The notes under the pieces are model-generated. The model was not told where the DNA came from and did no database searches. It saw only the letters and a list, made by a program, of their open reading frames with translations. This document shows, one piece after another, positions 13,934 through 20,717 of a stretch of 28,914 bases of DNA; position 1 is the stretch's first letter, and each line of letters begins with the position of its first letter. This DNA comes from DATGFB01 sp032160545 (GTDB taxonomy: Bacteria; Actinomycetota; Actinomycetes; Mycobacteriales; Jatrophihabitantaceae): positions 1 to 28,914 of the forward strand of contig JAVHVN010000139.1 in NCBI GenBank assembly GCA_032160545.1, given 5' to 3'. A program made the translations under genes and the position numbers.

Positions 13934-13960
13934 AACGCCTCAGCGGACCTTCACGTTCCC
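13934..13960 (-). promoter_or_regulatory. SigE-type ECF promoter upstream of sigE
   Basis: On the minus strand GGGAAC (complement of 13955-13960) is followed after 17 nt by CGTT (complement of 13934-13937). This is the GGAAC/CGTT architecture of SigE-class ECF promoters. It lies 85 nt before the sigE GTG and implies positive autoregulation. Confidence 0.7.
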
Positions 13961-13980
13961 GGGGGGACGAACGCTGGACC

Positions 13981-13986
13981 TACTCT
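13981..13986 (+). promoter_or_regulatory. -10 box of the decarboxylase gene (leaderless)
   Basis: TACTCT lies 6 nt before the GTG at 13993. It is adjacent to, and divergent from, the sigE promoter. Confidence 0.45.
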
Positions 13987-13992
13987 GTCGGC

Positions 13993-15354
13993 GTGCATCG
14001 CTACTCCGGCACCGATGCGGCCGTGGCCCGGGCGTTGGCCGACTATTGCCTGGATCGGCTTGCCATGCAAGCGCCGCTCGACCGGCCGCTGGCGCCGGCC
14101 GAACTGGACGCGCTCGCGGGCAAGACGGTCACCGCCGAGGGCATCGGCGGTGAGGAGGCACTGCGCTTGTGGGCGGACGTCCTCGGGCCTGCCTGCCTGT
14201 CCGTGGACCACCCGCGCTACCTCTCGTTCATCCCCAGCGCGCCGACGAAGGCGGCCGCGGCCTTCGACATGCTCGTCGGGGCGTCCAGCGTGTACGGCGG
14301 CTCGTGGCTCGAGGGCGCGGGTGCGGTCTACGCGGAGAACCAGGCGCTGCGCTGGATCGCCGATCTCGCCGGCCTGCCCGCCGAGGCGGGCGGCGCGTTC
14401 GTCCAGGGCGGGACGATCGGCAACCTTTCGGCGCTGGTGGCCGCGCGCGAGTCGGCACTGCACCGGCGCGGCGGGCGCCGTCCGGACAGGTGGGCCGTCT
14501 GCGTGACGGCCGAGACCCACTCGTCGGTCAAGCACGCGCTGCGCGTCGTCATGGACGTGGACGTCATGGAGGTCCGCGGCGACGAGCGCGGCCGGATGAC
14601 GCGGCCCGAACTGCGGGCGGCGGTCGACGCGGTATCCCCGCAGACCCGGGACGGAATCTTCGCGGTCGTCGCCACGGCGGGCACCACGAACCTCGGGGTG
14701 GTCGACGACATCGCGGGCGTGGCCGACGTCGCGCAAGAACACGGCTGGTGGCTGCACGTCGACGGCGCGTACGGCGGCGCCGGGCTCGCCGCCCCCACGG
14801 TGCGGGAGCTGTTCGCCGGCGTCGAGCGGGCGGACTCGTTCATCGTCGATCCGCACAAGTGGCTCTTCGCGCCGTTCGACTCGTGCGCCTTGCTCTATCG
14901 CGACCCGGTGCAGGCGCGCGCGGCGCACACCCAACACGCGGGCTACCTGGATCCGGTGACGGTCGAGGGTGAGTGGAATCCGTCGGACGTCGCGATCCAG
15001 CTGACGCGCCGCGCGCGCGGGCTGCCCTTCTGGTTCTCCCTCGCCGTGCACGGCACCGACGCCTACAGCGAGGCGGTCGAGCGGACGCTGACCGTCGCCC
15101 GGGCCGGTGCCGAGCTGATCCGCTCGGCACCGCACACCGAGTTGCTCGTCGAACCCGACCTCTCGGTGCTGATCTTCGAGCGCGTGGGCTGGACGGCCGA
15201 GGACTACGCCCGATGGAGCGCACTGCTGCTCGAGGCGCAGTTCGCGTTCGTGACGCCGACGTCCCACCAGGGGCGGCCGTGCACCCGCTTCGCGGTCGTC
15301 AACCCGCTGACGACGCCGGATGATCTGGCCGCGATCCTCGCGACGATGCGCTGA
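13993..15354 (+). CDS. PLP-dependent group II amino acid decarboxylase
   Basis: A 453-residue fold-type I decarboxylase of the aromatic-L-amino-acid/glutamate/diaminobutyrate group. Visible residues are His176 (Glu-Thr-His-Ser-Ser-Val, stacking on PLP), Asp257 (His-Val-Asp-Gly-Ala-Tyr-Gly-Gly) and the PLP lysine Lys289 (Asp-Pro-His-Lys-Trp). The N-terminal segment with Pro-Arg-Tyr-Leu-Ser-Phe-Ile-Pro is typical of the actinobacterial subgroup. The substrate (Trp, Dopa, diaminobutyrate, Glu or other) cannot be called. The GTG at 13993 directly follows a -10 box and divergent sigE lies 143 bp away. No amine-using or transport gene is adjacent, so the physiological role is open. Confidence 0.92.
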   Translation: MHRYSGTDAAVARALADYCLDRLAMQAPLDRPLAPAELDALAGKTVTAEGIGGEEALRLWADVLGPACLSVDHPRYLSFIPSAPTKAAAAFDMLVGASSVYGGSWLEGAGAVYAENQALRWIADLAGLPAEAGGAFVQGGTIGNLSALVAARESALHRRGGRRPDRWAVCVTAETHSSVKHALRVVMDVDVMEVRGDERGRMTRPELRAAVDAVSPQTRDGIFAVVATAGTTNLGVVDDIAGVADVAQEHGWWLHVDGAYGGAGLAAPTVRELFAGVERADSFIVDPHKWLFAPFDSCALLYRDPVQARAAHTQHAGYLDPVTVEGEWNPSDVAIQLTRRARGLPFWFSLAVHGTDAYSEAVERTLTVARAGAELIRSAPHTELLVEPDLSVLIFERVGWTAEDYARWSALLLEAQFAFVTPTSHQGRPCTRFAVVNPLTTPDDLAAILATMR

Positions 15355-15375
15355 CCGGCTGTCGTACCCCGCCGA

Positions 15376-15381
15376 TACGTT
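15376..15381 (+). promoter_or_regulatory. -10 box of the VOC gene (leaderless)
   Basis: TACGTT lies 6 nt before the ATG at 15388; no Shine-Dalgarno sequence is present. Confidence 0.4.
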
Positions 15382-15387
15382 GGCGAC

Positions 15388-15753
15388 ATGGACTGGAAGA
15401 TCGAACTCATCCCGGTGCCCGTTTCCGACGTCGACAAGTCGATCGCGTTCTACCGCGACCAGGTCGGCTTCGCGCTCGAGCACGACTATCAGGTGAGCGA
15501 CGAGCTGCGCTTCGTCCAGCTCACCCCGCCAGGCTCGGGTTGTTCTATTGCGCTCGGCGTCGCCCAGACCCCACCCGGATCGCTTCAGGGTGTCCAGATC
15601 GTCGTCGCCGACATCGAGGCCGCCCATGCCGACCTGCGCGGGCGCGGCGTCGAGGTCAGCGACGTGCAGGATTTCCCGTGGGGGCGGTTCATCTTCTTCA
15701 CCGACCCCGACGGCAACGGCTGGTCGGTGCAGCAGGTGCCTGCCCGGGTTTGA
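15388..15753 (+). CDS. VOC (glyoxalase/bleomycin-resistance) superfamily protein
   Basis: A 121-residue single VOC unit built of two beta-alpha-beta-beta-beta modules. An N-terminal Val-Ser-Asp-Val-Asp-Lys-Ser-Ile-Ala-Phe-Tyr-Arg-Asp is followed by a Gly-Phe-Ala-Leu turn and a C-terminal Phe-Thr-Asp-Pro-Asp-Gly-Asn-Gly-Trp. These pairs usually form metal-dependent lyases, dioxygenases or ligand-sequestering resistance proteins. The substrate is unknown. It lies alone between the decarboxylase and a phosphatase, with its own leaderless-type promoter. Confidence 0.88.
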   Translation: MDWKIELIPVPVSDVDKSIAFYRDQVGFALEHDYQVSDELRFVQLTPPGSGCSIALGVAQTPPGSLQGVQIVVADIEAAHADLRGRGVEVSDVQDFPWGRFIFFTDPDGNGWSVQQVPARV

Positions 15754-15770
15754 CGAGCGCCCGGCACGGA

Positions 15771-15776
15771 TAACGT
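15771..15776 (+). promoter_or_regulatory. promoter of the histidine phosphatase gene (leaderless)
   Basis: TAACGT lies 6 nt before the GTG at 15783. A TTGACG lies 15 nt further upstream (15750-15755), overlapping the VOC stop codon, making this one of the few boxes here with a recognisable -35. Confidence 0.5.
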
Positions 15777-15782
15777 GCTCGC

Positions 15783-16514
15783 GTGGAGCTGATCCTCGTG
15801 CGGCACGGCGAGAGCACGGCGAACATCGCGCGTGAAGCGGCCGAGGCGGTGGCCGCCGAAGTGATCGAGGTGGGCTTCCGCGATGCGGACGTCCCGCTGT
15901 CACCGCTCGGTCTCGCGCAGTGCGAGGCTCTCGGTCGGTGGCTGGCGGGCCCGGGCGGCGGCTGGCTCCCCGACGCGGCGTGGTCTTCGCCCTACCTGCG
16001 GGCTCGGCAGACCGCGGAAACCGTGCTGGTGGCGGCCCGGCTCGCGCTTCCGATCCGGGTGGACGAGCGGTTGCGCGACAAGGAACTCGGGGTACTCGAC
16101 ACACTGACGTCGTTCGGGGTGCGAGCACGGTTCCCTCTCGAGGCCGACCGCCGCCGCTGGGTCGGCAAGTTCTACTACCGCGCACCCGGCGGCGAGTCCT
16201 GGGCGGACATGGCGCTGCGTCTGCGGTCGCTGCTGTTCGACCTCGAGCGGCTCGAGACCGACCGGCGGGTCCTGGTCGCGGCGCACGACGCCGTGGTGCT
16301 GCTGTTGCGCTACATCTGTGAGGGCTGGACAGAGGGGCAGGTGCTCGCCGCCGCCCGCACGTCCTGGACCGGCAACGCCGCGGTGACCCGGCTCGTCTCC
16401 GACGGCGCAGGCCACTGGCAGACGACTCACGTCAACCTGCAGGACCACCTGATCACGCCGAACGGCGATCTGCGCACCGAGCACTCGGCGGCTCCCCCGG
16501 CAGCGCAGCGATGA
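15783..16514 (+). CDS. histidine phosphatase family protein (phosphoglycerate mutase-like)
   Basis: A 243-residue branch-1 histidine phosphatase. The catalytic Arg7-His8-Gly-Glu tetrad is at the N-terminus, Ser-Ser-Pro-Tyr-Leu-Arg-Ala-Arg-Gln-Thr-Ala around 68-77, and the second catalytic His168 in Ala-Ala-His-Asp-Ala. Members range from phosphoglycerate mutases to small-molecule phosphatases; the substrate is not evident. Its TGA overlaps the ATG of the NAD(P)HX dehydratase gene (ATGA), so the two are coupled, and a role connected with nucleotide or cofactor repair is possible but unproven. Confidence 0.9.
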   Translation: MELILVRHGESTANIAREAAEAVAAEVIEVGFRDADVPLSPLGLAQCEALGRWLAGPGGGWLPDAAWSSPYLRARQTAETVLVAARLALPIRVDERLRDKELGVLDTLTSFGVRARFPLEADRRRWVGKFYYRAPGGESWADMALRLRSLLFDLERLETDRRVLVAAHDAVVLLLRYICEGWTEGQVLAAARTSWTGNAAVTRLVSDGAGHWQTTHVNLQDHLITPNGDLRTEHSAAPPAAQR

Positions 16515-17377
16515 CCCAGGCGATCACGCCTGCGCTGCTGCGTCACTGGCAGCTGCCCGAACCGGGCGACTCGAAGCACAGTCGTGGGCACGTCCTCGTC
16601 GTGGGTGGCGCGCCCGGCACGCCTGGCGCGGTCCTGCTCGCCGGCCTCGCGGCGCTGCGCGTCGGGGCGGGCGTGCTGGCGATGGCCGTCCCGGACGCCG
16701 TGGCCATCCCGCTCGCCGTCGCCGTGCCCGAGTCGGGCGTCTGCCCGTGGACGATCACAGCCGACGGCCTCGACCGCGCGTCCCGCGATCGGCTCGCGAA
16801 CCGGATCGAGCAGTCAGATGCCGTCGCGGTCGGTCCGGGCATCGACGACCCGGCCGTCGCCGTAGAACTCGTCACCGCCGTCGCGGAGCTGACCGCGCCA
16901 GACGTGCCCGTCGTGCTCGACGCGTACGCGTTGGGCGCGCTGCACCGAGCAGGCGCCGCCGCGGAGCGGCTGGCGGGTCGGCTGGTGCTCACCCCCAATC
17001 ACTCCGAGGCGGCCCGGCTGCTCGAGATCGACGTCGACCAGCTGCCGGCCGACGATCTCGAGGTGGCCGCAGAGCTCAGTAACCGCTGGCAGGCGGTCGT
17101 GAGCTACCAGGGAGCGGTGGCCTCGCAGGGACAACCGCCCCGGGCACCCTCGACCGGGGACGCCGGGCTGGGGACGTCGGGGAGCGGCGATGTGCTCGCC
17201 GGCGCCGTGGCCGGGCTGCTCGCGCGCGGAGCGGCCGTTGATCAAGCGGCCTGCTGGGCCAGCTTCCTACACGCGGCGGCCGGGGATCGCCTCGCTGCGC
17301 GGGTCGGGCGGCTCGGATATCTCGCGCGCGAACTGCTCGACGAGGTCCCGCTGGTACTGGCCGAACTGTCCTCCTGA
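16511..17377 (+). CDS. nnrD: ADP-dependent NAD(P)H-hydrate dehydratase
   Basis: A 288-residue ribokinase-fold enzyme of the YjeF C-terminal/CARKD family that converts damaged NADHX or NADPHX back to NAD(P)H. Visible elements are Val-Val-Gly-Gly-Ala-Pro-Gly-Thr-Pro-Gly-Ala (30-40), Leu-Thr-Pro-Asn-His-Ser-Glu-Ala (160-167) and the Gly-Thr-Ser-Gly-Ser-Gly-Asp-Val-Leu-Ala-Gly motif with catalytic Asp227. In many bacteria this domain is fused to the NnrE epimerase; here it stands alone and no epimerase is in the window. It overlaps the upstream phosphatase by 4 nt. Confidence 0.92.
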   Translation: MTQAITPALLRHWQLPEPGDSKHSRGHVLVVGGAPGTPGAVLLAGLAALRVGAGVLAMAVPDAVAIPLAVAVPESGVCPWTITADGLDRASRDRLANRIEQSDAVAVGPGIDDPAVAVELVTAVAELTAPDVPVVLDAYALGALHRAGAAAERLAGRLVLTPNHSEAARLLEIDVDQLPADDLEVAAELSNRWQAVVSYQGAVASQGQPPRAPSTGDAGLGTSGSGDVLAGAVAGLLARGAAVDQAACWASFLHAAAGDRLAARVGRLGYLARELLDEVPLVLAELSS

Positions 17378-17427
17378 GCGGCGAACGCGTACCGGCGCGC
17401 TGTCAGGTCGGGCGCACCGCCAGGCTC

Positions 17428-17433
17428 TAGCCT
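17428..17433 (+). promoter_or_regulatory. -10 box of the O-methyltransferase gene (leaderless)
   Basis: TAGCCT lies 6 nt before the ATG at 17440, with no ribosome-binding site. Confidence 0.45.
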
Positions 17434-17439
17434 TGCGGC

Positions 17440-18078
17440 ATGGCCGACGCGATGGTGAACCAGGCGAGCATCTCCTTCGCCGAGTCGTACCTGCCCGAGG
17501 ACGAGGTGTACGCGCAGGCGCGCGAGCGAGCTGCCGAGCTCGGGTGCGTCCCCATCGGACCGGGTGGCGGCGCCGTCCTGCGGCTGCTCGCGACCGTCAC
17601 ACGCGCGGCGAACGTCGTCGAGATCGGGACCGGTGCCGGGGTCTCCGGCCTGTACCTGATGAGCGGCATGGCCGACGGCGGGCAGTTGGTGAGCATCGAC
17701 ATCGAAAGCGAGAACCAGCGCGCGGCCAAGGAGGCGTTCACCGAGGCCGGCATCCCGACAACGCGGTACCGGCTGATCAACGGCTCGGCGCCGGACGTGC
17801 TCCCGCGCATGCGCGAGCAGGGCTACGACCTGGTGTTCGTCGACGCCGACAAGACCGCCTACGGGGCCTACTACCAACAGGCGCTGCGCATGCTGCGCCC
17901 CGGCGGCGTGATGGCGTTCGACAACGCGTTGTGGCACGACCGGGTGGCCGACCCGTCCCGGCGCGACGCCGAGACCGTCACGCTGCGCGAGCTCGGCCGC
18001 GCCATCCGCGAGGACGAGCGGCTCGTCCCGGCGCTCCTCCCCGTGGGCGATGGGCTGCTGGTGGCGGCGAAGCGCTGA
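17440..18078 (+). CDS. SAM-dependent O-methyltransferase (family 3, CCoAOMT-like)
   Basis: A 212-residue class I methyltransferase. Motif I is Val-Val-Glu-Ile-Gly-Thr-Gly-Ala-Gly-Val-Ser-Gly (59-70), followed by Ser-Ile-Asp-Ile-Glu. Metal ligands are Asp135 (Val-Phe-Val-Asp-Ala-Asp-Lys) and Asp161-Asn162, as in cation-dependent catechol/caffeoyl-CoA-type enzymes. A related methyltransferase (Rv1220c) lies divergent from sigE in M. tuberculosis. Here the same gene type is on the expected strand but separated from sigE by the decarboxylase-to-nnrD block. The acceptor substrate is unknown. Confidence 0.9.
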   Translation: MADAMVNQASISFAESYLPEDEVYAQARERAAELGCVPIGPGGGAVLRLLATVTRAANVVEIGTGAGVSGLYLMSGMADGGQLVSIDIESENQRAAKEAFTEAGIPTTRYRLINGSAPDVLPRMREQGYDLVFVDADKTAYGAYYQQALRMLRPGGVMAFDNALWHDRVADPSRRDAETVTLRELGRAIREDERLVPALLPVGDGLLVAAKR

Positions 18079-18089
18079 CCGCGCCCGCG

Positions 18090-18095
18090 TAGCGT
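18090..18095 (+). promoter_or_regulatory. possible -10 box of the DUF4031 gene
   Basis: TAGCGT lies 10 nt before the ATG at 18106 and would give a leader of only about 3-4 nt. Confidence 0.3.
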
Positions 18096-18105
18096 TGGTC
18101 ATGTC

Positions 18106-18393
18106 ATGCCCTGCTACGTCGATTCGGTCCGGTCCTATCCCGGCGTCGGGCTGCGGTTCACCGAGTTCTGCCACCTGCTCGCCGACACGCGCGAGGAGCT
18201 GCACGCGATGGCCGATCAGCTCGGCGTCCCGCGGCGCTTCTTCCAGGACCATCCGTGGCGCTGGCACCACGACCTGCCGGCCCACGTACGCACCCGTGCC
18301 GTCGAGCTCGGTGCGCGTGAAGTGACCATGCACGAGGTAGGAGCATTGCTGCGCCGCCGACGGGGCGAGTTGGCCGAGGACCCAGTCGCGTAG
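18106..18393 (+). CDS. DUF4031 domain protein
   Basis: A 95-residue protein with the DUF4031 signature: an N-terminal Tyr-Val-Asp strand, Cys-His-Leu-Leu-Ala-Asp-Thr-Arg-Glu-Glu-Leu-His-Ala-Met-Ala (about 22-36), Arg-Arg-Phe-Phe-Gln and His-His-Asp. The conserved His, Asp and Cys residues could bind a metal or nucleotide, but no activity is established to my knowledge. It lies 27 nt after the methyltransferase and 9 nt before fbiA. Confidence 0.85.
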   Translation: MPCYVDSVRSYPGVGLRFTEFCHLLADTREELHAMADQLGVPRRFFQDHPWRWHHDLPAHVRTRAVELGAREVTMHEVGALLRRRRGELAEDPVA

Positions 18394-18396
18394 GTT
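18391..18396 (+). promoter_or_regulatory. -10 box of the F420 operon (leaderless)
   Basis: TAGGTT lies 6 nt before the GTG of fbiA at 18403 and overlaps the DUF4031 stop codon. Confidence 0.45.
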
Positions 18397-18402
18397 CGAC
18401 AG

Positions 18403-19377
18403 GTGCGAATCACCGTCCTGGCCGGGGGTGTCGGTGGCGCCCGCTTCCTGCGCGGCGTCCGCTCCGCGTGCCCAACCGATGAGATCACCGCAGTGGTCAA
18501 CACCGGCGACGACGTCACCCTGCACGGCCTGCGCATCTGCCCCGATCTCGACAGCATCATGTACACCCTCGGTGGCGCGCACGACGAGGAGCGGGGTTGG
18601 GGGCGGACGGGCGAGACCTGGCGCATCCGTGCGGAACTGGCCGCCTACGGCGCCGAACCGTCCTGGTTCCTGCTCGGAGACCTCGACTTCGCGACCCATC
18701 TCGTGCGCACCCGAATGCTCGACGCCGGCTTCCCGCTGAGCGACGTCACCGCGGCGCTGTGCGACCGGTGGCAGCCAGGCGTGCGGCTGCTGCCGATGTC
18801 CGACGACCGCTGCGAGACGCACGTGGTCGTCGATGCAACTGCGGACATGGATCCTGATCAGGACGACTCCGCAGCACCACGGCGCGCCATCCACTTCCAG
18901 GAGTGGTGGGTGCGCTACCGCGCCGCGCTCACGCCGCTGGCGTTCGTCCAGGTCGGCGTCGAGGACGCGCTGCCCGGGCCGGGCGTCCTCGAGTCGATTG
19001 CGAGTGCTGACGTGGTGCTGGTCGCGCCGAGCAACCCGGTGGTGAGCATCGGGACGATCCTCGGCATCGACGGGATTCGCGAGGCGGTCTCGGCCGGCCC
19101 TGCGCCCGTCGTCGGGGTGTCCCCCATCATCGGCGGCGCACCGGTGCGCGGCATGGCCGACGCCTGCCTGCCTGCGATCGGCGTCGAGGTGAGCGCCGAG
19201 GGCGTCGGACGGCATTACGGCGCCCGAGCCGACGGTGGCCTGCTCGACGGCTGGCTGGTGCACGACACCGACACGGCTTCGGTGCCGGGCGTCCAGGTCG
19301 CGTCCGTCCCGCTGCTCATGACCGACGTCGACGCCGCCGCCGCGATGGTCCGCTCGGCGCTGGAGCTCGCGCGATGA
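18403..19377 (+). CDS. fbiA: 2-phospho-L-lactate/phosphoenolpyruvate transferase, F420 biosynthesis
   Basis: A 324-residue CofD/FbiA enzyme that transfers the activated lactyl or enolpyruvyl phosphate onto Fo to give (dehydro-)F420-0. The N-terminal Gly-Gly-Val-Gly-Gly-Ala-Arg (8-14), Val-Asn-Thr-Gly-Asp-Asp (32-37) and Leu-Gly-Asp-Leu-Asp-Phe-Ala-Thr-His segments are the family signature. Its stop overlaps the fbiB-like gene by 4 nt. Actinobacterial enzymes are reported to use the phosphoenolpyruvate-derived donor. FbiC and FbiD are not in this window. Confidence 0.96.
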   Translation: MRITVLAGGVGGARFLRGVRSACPTDEITAVVNTGDDVTLHGLRICPDLDSIMYTLGGAHDEERGWGRTGETWRIRAELAAYGAEPSWFLLGDLDFATHLVRTRMLDAGFPLSDVTAALCDRWQPGVRLLPMSDDRCETHVVVDATADMDPDQDDSAAPRRAIHFQEWWVRYRAALTPLAFVQVGVEDALPGPGVLESIASADVVLVAPSNPVVSIGTILGIDGIREAVSAGPAPVVGVSPIIGGAPVRGMADACLPAIGVEVSAEGVGRHYGARADGGLLDGWLVHDTDTASVPGVQVASVPLLMTDVDAAAAMVRSALELAR

Positions 19378-20717
19378 GCGGCGACCACGCGGCCGGGCAC
19401 ATCGAGATCTTCCCGGTGACGGGCATCGGCGAACTGCGCCCCGGTGACGACCTGGCCGCGGCGATCGCCGAGCGCACCGGCGACCTGCGCGACGGGGACG
19501 TCCTGGTGGTCACCTCGAAGGTGGTGTCGAAGGTCGAGGGACGCCTGATCGTTCTCGACACCGCCGACCCCGACGAACGTGAGGCCGCGCGGCAGCAGGC
19601 GGTCGAGGCCGAGACCGTCCGCATCGTGGCGGAGCGCGACTCGCTGCGCATCGTCGAGACGCGGCACGGGCTCGTGCTCGCCGCGGCGGGCGTCGACGCG
19701 TCGAACGTGGCGCGCAACGAGCTCGCGCTGCTGCCGATGGACCCCGACGCCTCGGCCGACCTGCTGCGCGAACGCCTGCGCGAATTGCGCGGCGTCGACG
19801 TCGCGGTGATCATCAGCGACTCCATGGGACGGCCCTGGCGGGCCGGCATCACGGACACCGCCATCGGCGTCTCGGGCATCACGGCGCTGACCGATCCGCG
19901 CGGGCGAACCGACATGCACGGCAACGTCCTGGTCGTCACGCAGGTGGCTGTTGCCGACGAGCTGGCGGCGGCGGCCGACCTGGTCAAGGGCAAGCTCGCC
20001 GGGATCCCCGTCGCCGTCGTGCGTGGGATGGGACGCGACGGCAAGCTCGAGGACGACGGGCTCGGCAGCCGCGGACTGGTCCGCGGTGCCCAGGAGGACC
20101 TGTTCCGCCTCGGCACCAACGAGGCCATCGCGGTCGGGCGCGAGGACGTCGGCTGGGCCACCGAGGTGCCACCGCTACTGCACGCCGATGCCACCGCAGT
20201 GGTGGGTGGCTTCACGCCGACCACCGAGGTCGAGGCAGCGGTCCGACAAGGCTTCCTCGGCTTCCTCGCCGCGCGCCCGGACGCGATGTGGCGCTCGTGC
20301 GCACCCGGTCACCTGACCGCGAGCGCGCTCGTGGTCGAACCGTCGCGGCGCCTCGTGCTGCTCACCCTGCACCCCCGCGTCGGGCTCTGGGTGCAGGTCG
20401 GCGGCCACTGCGAGCCGGGGGACCACACGATGCTCGACGCCGCGGCGCGCGAAGCGCGTGAGGAGAGCGGCATCGGCTCGCTGTCGCTCGACCCCACCCC
20501 GTTGGGCCTGGACATCCACCCGATCACCTGTTCACTGGGCGTTCCGACGCGCCACTTCGACGTGCGGTTCCTGGCGCTGGCGCCCGAGGGTGCCGAGCCG
20601 GTTCGCAGCGACGAGTCGCTCGACCTGCAGTGGTTCGAGTGGGACGCGCTGCCCGAGGGCGCCTCGCCGGAGCTGCCGCGCCTGCTCGAGGCGGCCCGGA
20701 TGCGCCTCAGTCGCTGA
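19374..20717 (+). CDS. fbiB: CofE (F420-0:L-glutamate ligase) fused to a Nudix hydrolase domain
   Basis: A 447-residue two-domain protein. Residues 9-255 are CofE, which adds glutamates to F420-0: it shows Val-Thr-Ser-Lys-Val-Val-Ser-Lys-Val-Glu-Gly (46-56), Ile-Ser-Asp-Ser-Met-Gly-Arg-Pro-Trp-Arg (147-156) and Gly-Val-Ser-Gly-Ile. After a linker, residues 286-447 form a Nudix domain: Trp-Val-Gln-Val-Gly-Gly-His-Cys-Glu-Pro-Gly-Asp leads into Arg-Glu-Ala-Arg-Glu-Glu-Ser-Gly-Ile (Nudix box 343-367). In M. tuberculosis FbiB the C-terminal half is instead an FMN-dependent nitroreductase domain that reduces dehydro-F420. The frame is continuous. The substrate of the Nudix part is unknown; it may be a housekeeping gene fused by loss of a stop. 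The symbol covers the CofE half only. Confidence 0.9.
   Translation: MSGDHAAGHIEIFPVTGIGELRPGDDLAAAIAERTGDLRDGDVLVVTSKVVSKVEGRLIVLDTADPDEREAARQQAVEAETVRIVAERDSLRIVETRHGLVLAAAGVDASNVARNELALLPMDPDASADLLRERLRELRGVDVAVIISDSMGRPWRAGITDTAIGVSGITALTDPRGRTDMHGNVLVVTQVAVADELAAAADLVKGKLAGIPVAVVRGMGRDGKLEDDGLGSRGLVRGAQEDLFRLGTNEAIAVGREDVGWATEVPPLLHADATAVVGGFTPTTEVEAAVRQGFLGFLAARPDAMWRSCAPGHLTASALVVEPSRRLVLLTLHPRVGLWVQVGGHCEPGDHTMLDAAAREAREESGIGSLSLDPTPLGLDIHPITCSLGVPTRHFDVRFLALAPEGAEPVRSDESLDLQWFEWDALPEGASPELPRLLEAARMRLSR

Noticed and set aside
13951..16185. A 744-codon open frame on the minus strand across the decarboxylase, VOC and phosphatase genes
   Set aside because: The plus strand carries catalytic motifs for all three. 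The antisense frame has none and covers the sigE promoter.
20630..20716. Upstream in-frame extension of the serine hydrolase
   Set aside because: The extension lies within the Nudix coding sequence and is Arg/Ala-rich. The ATG at 20717 couples to the preceding stop and gives a normal N-terminus.
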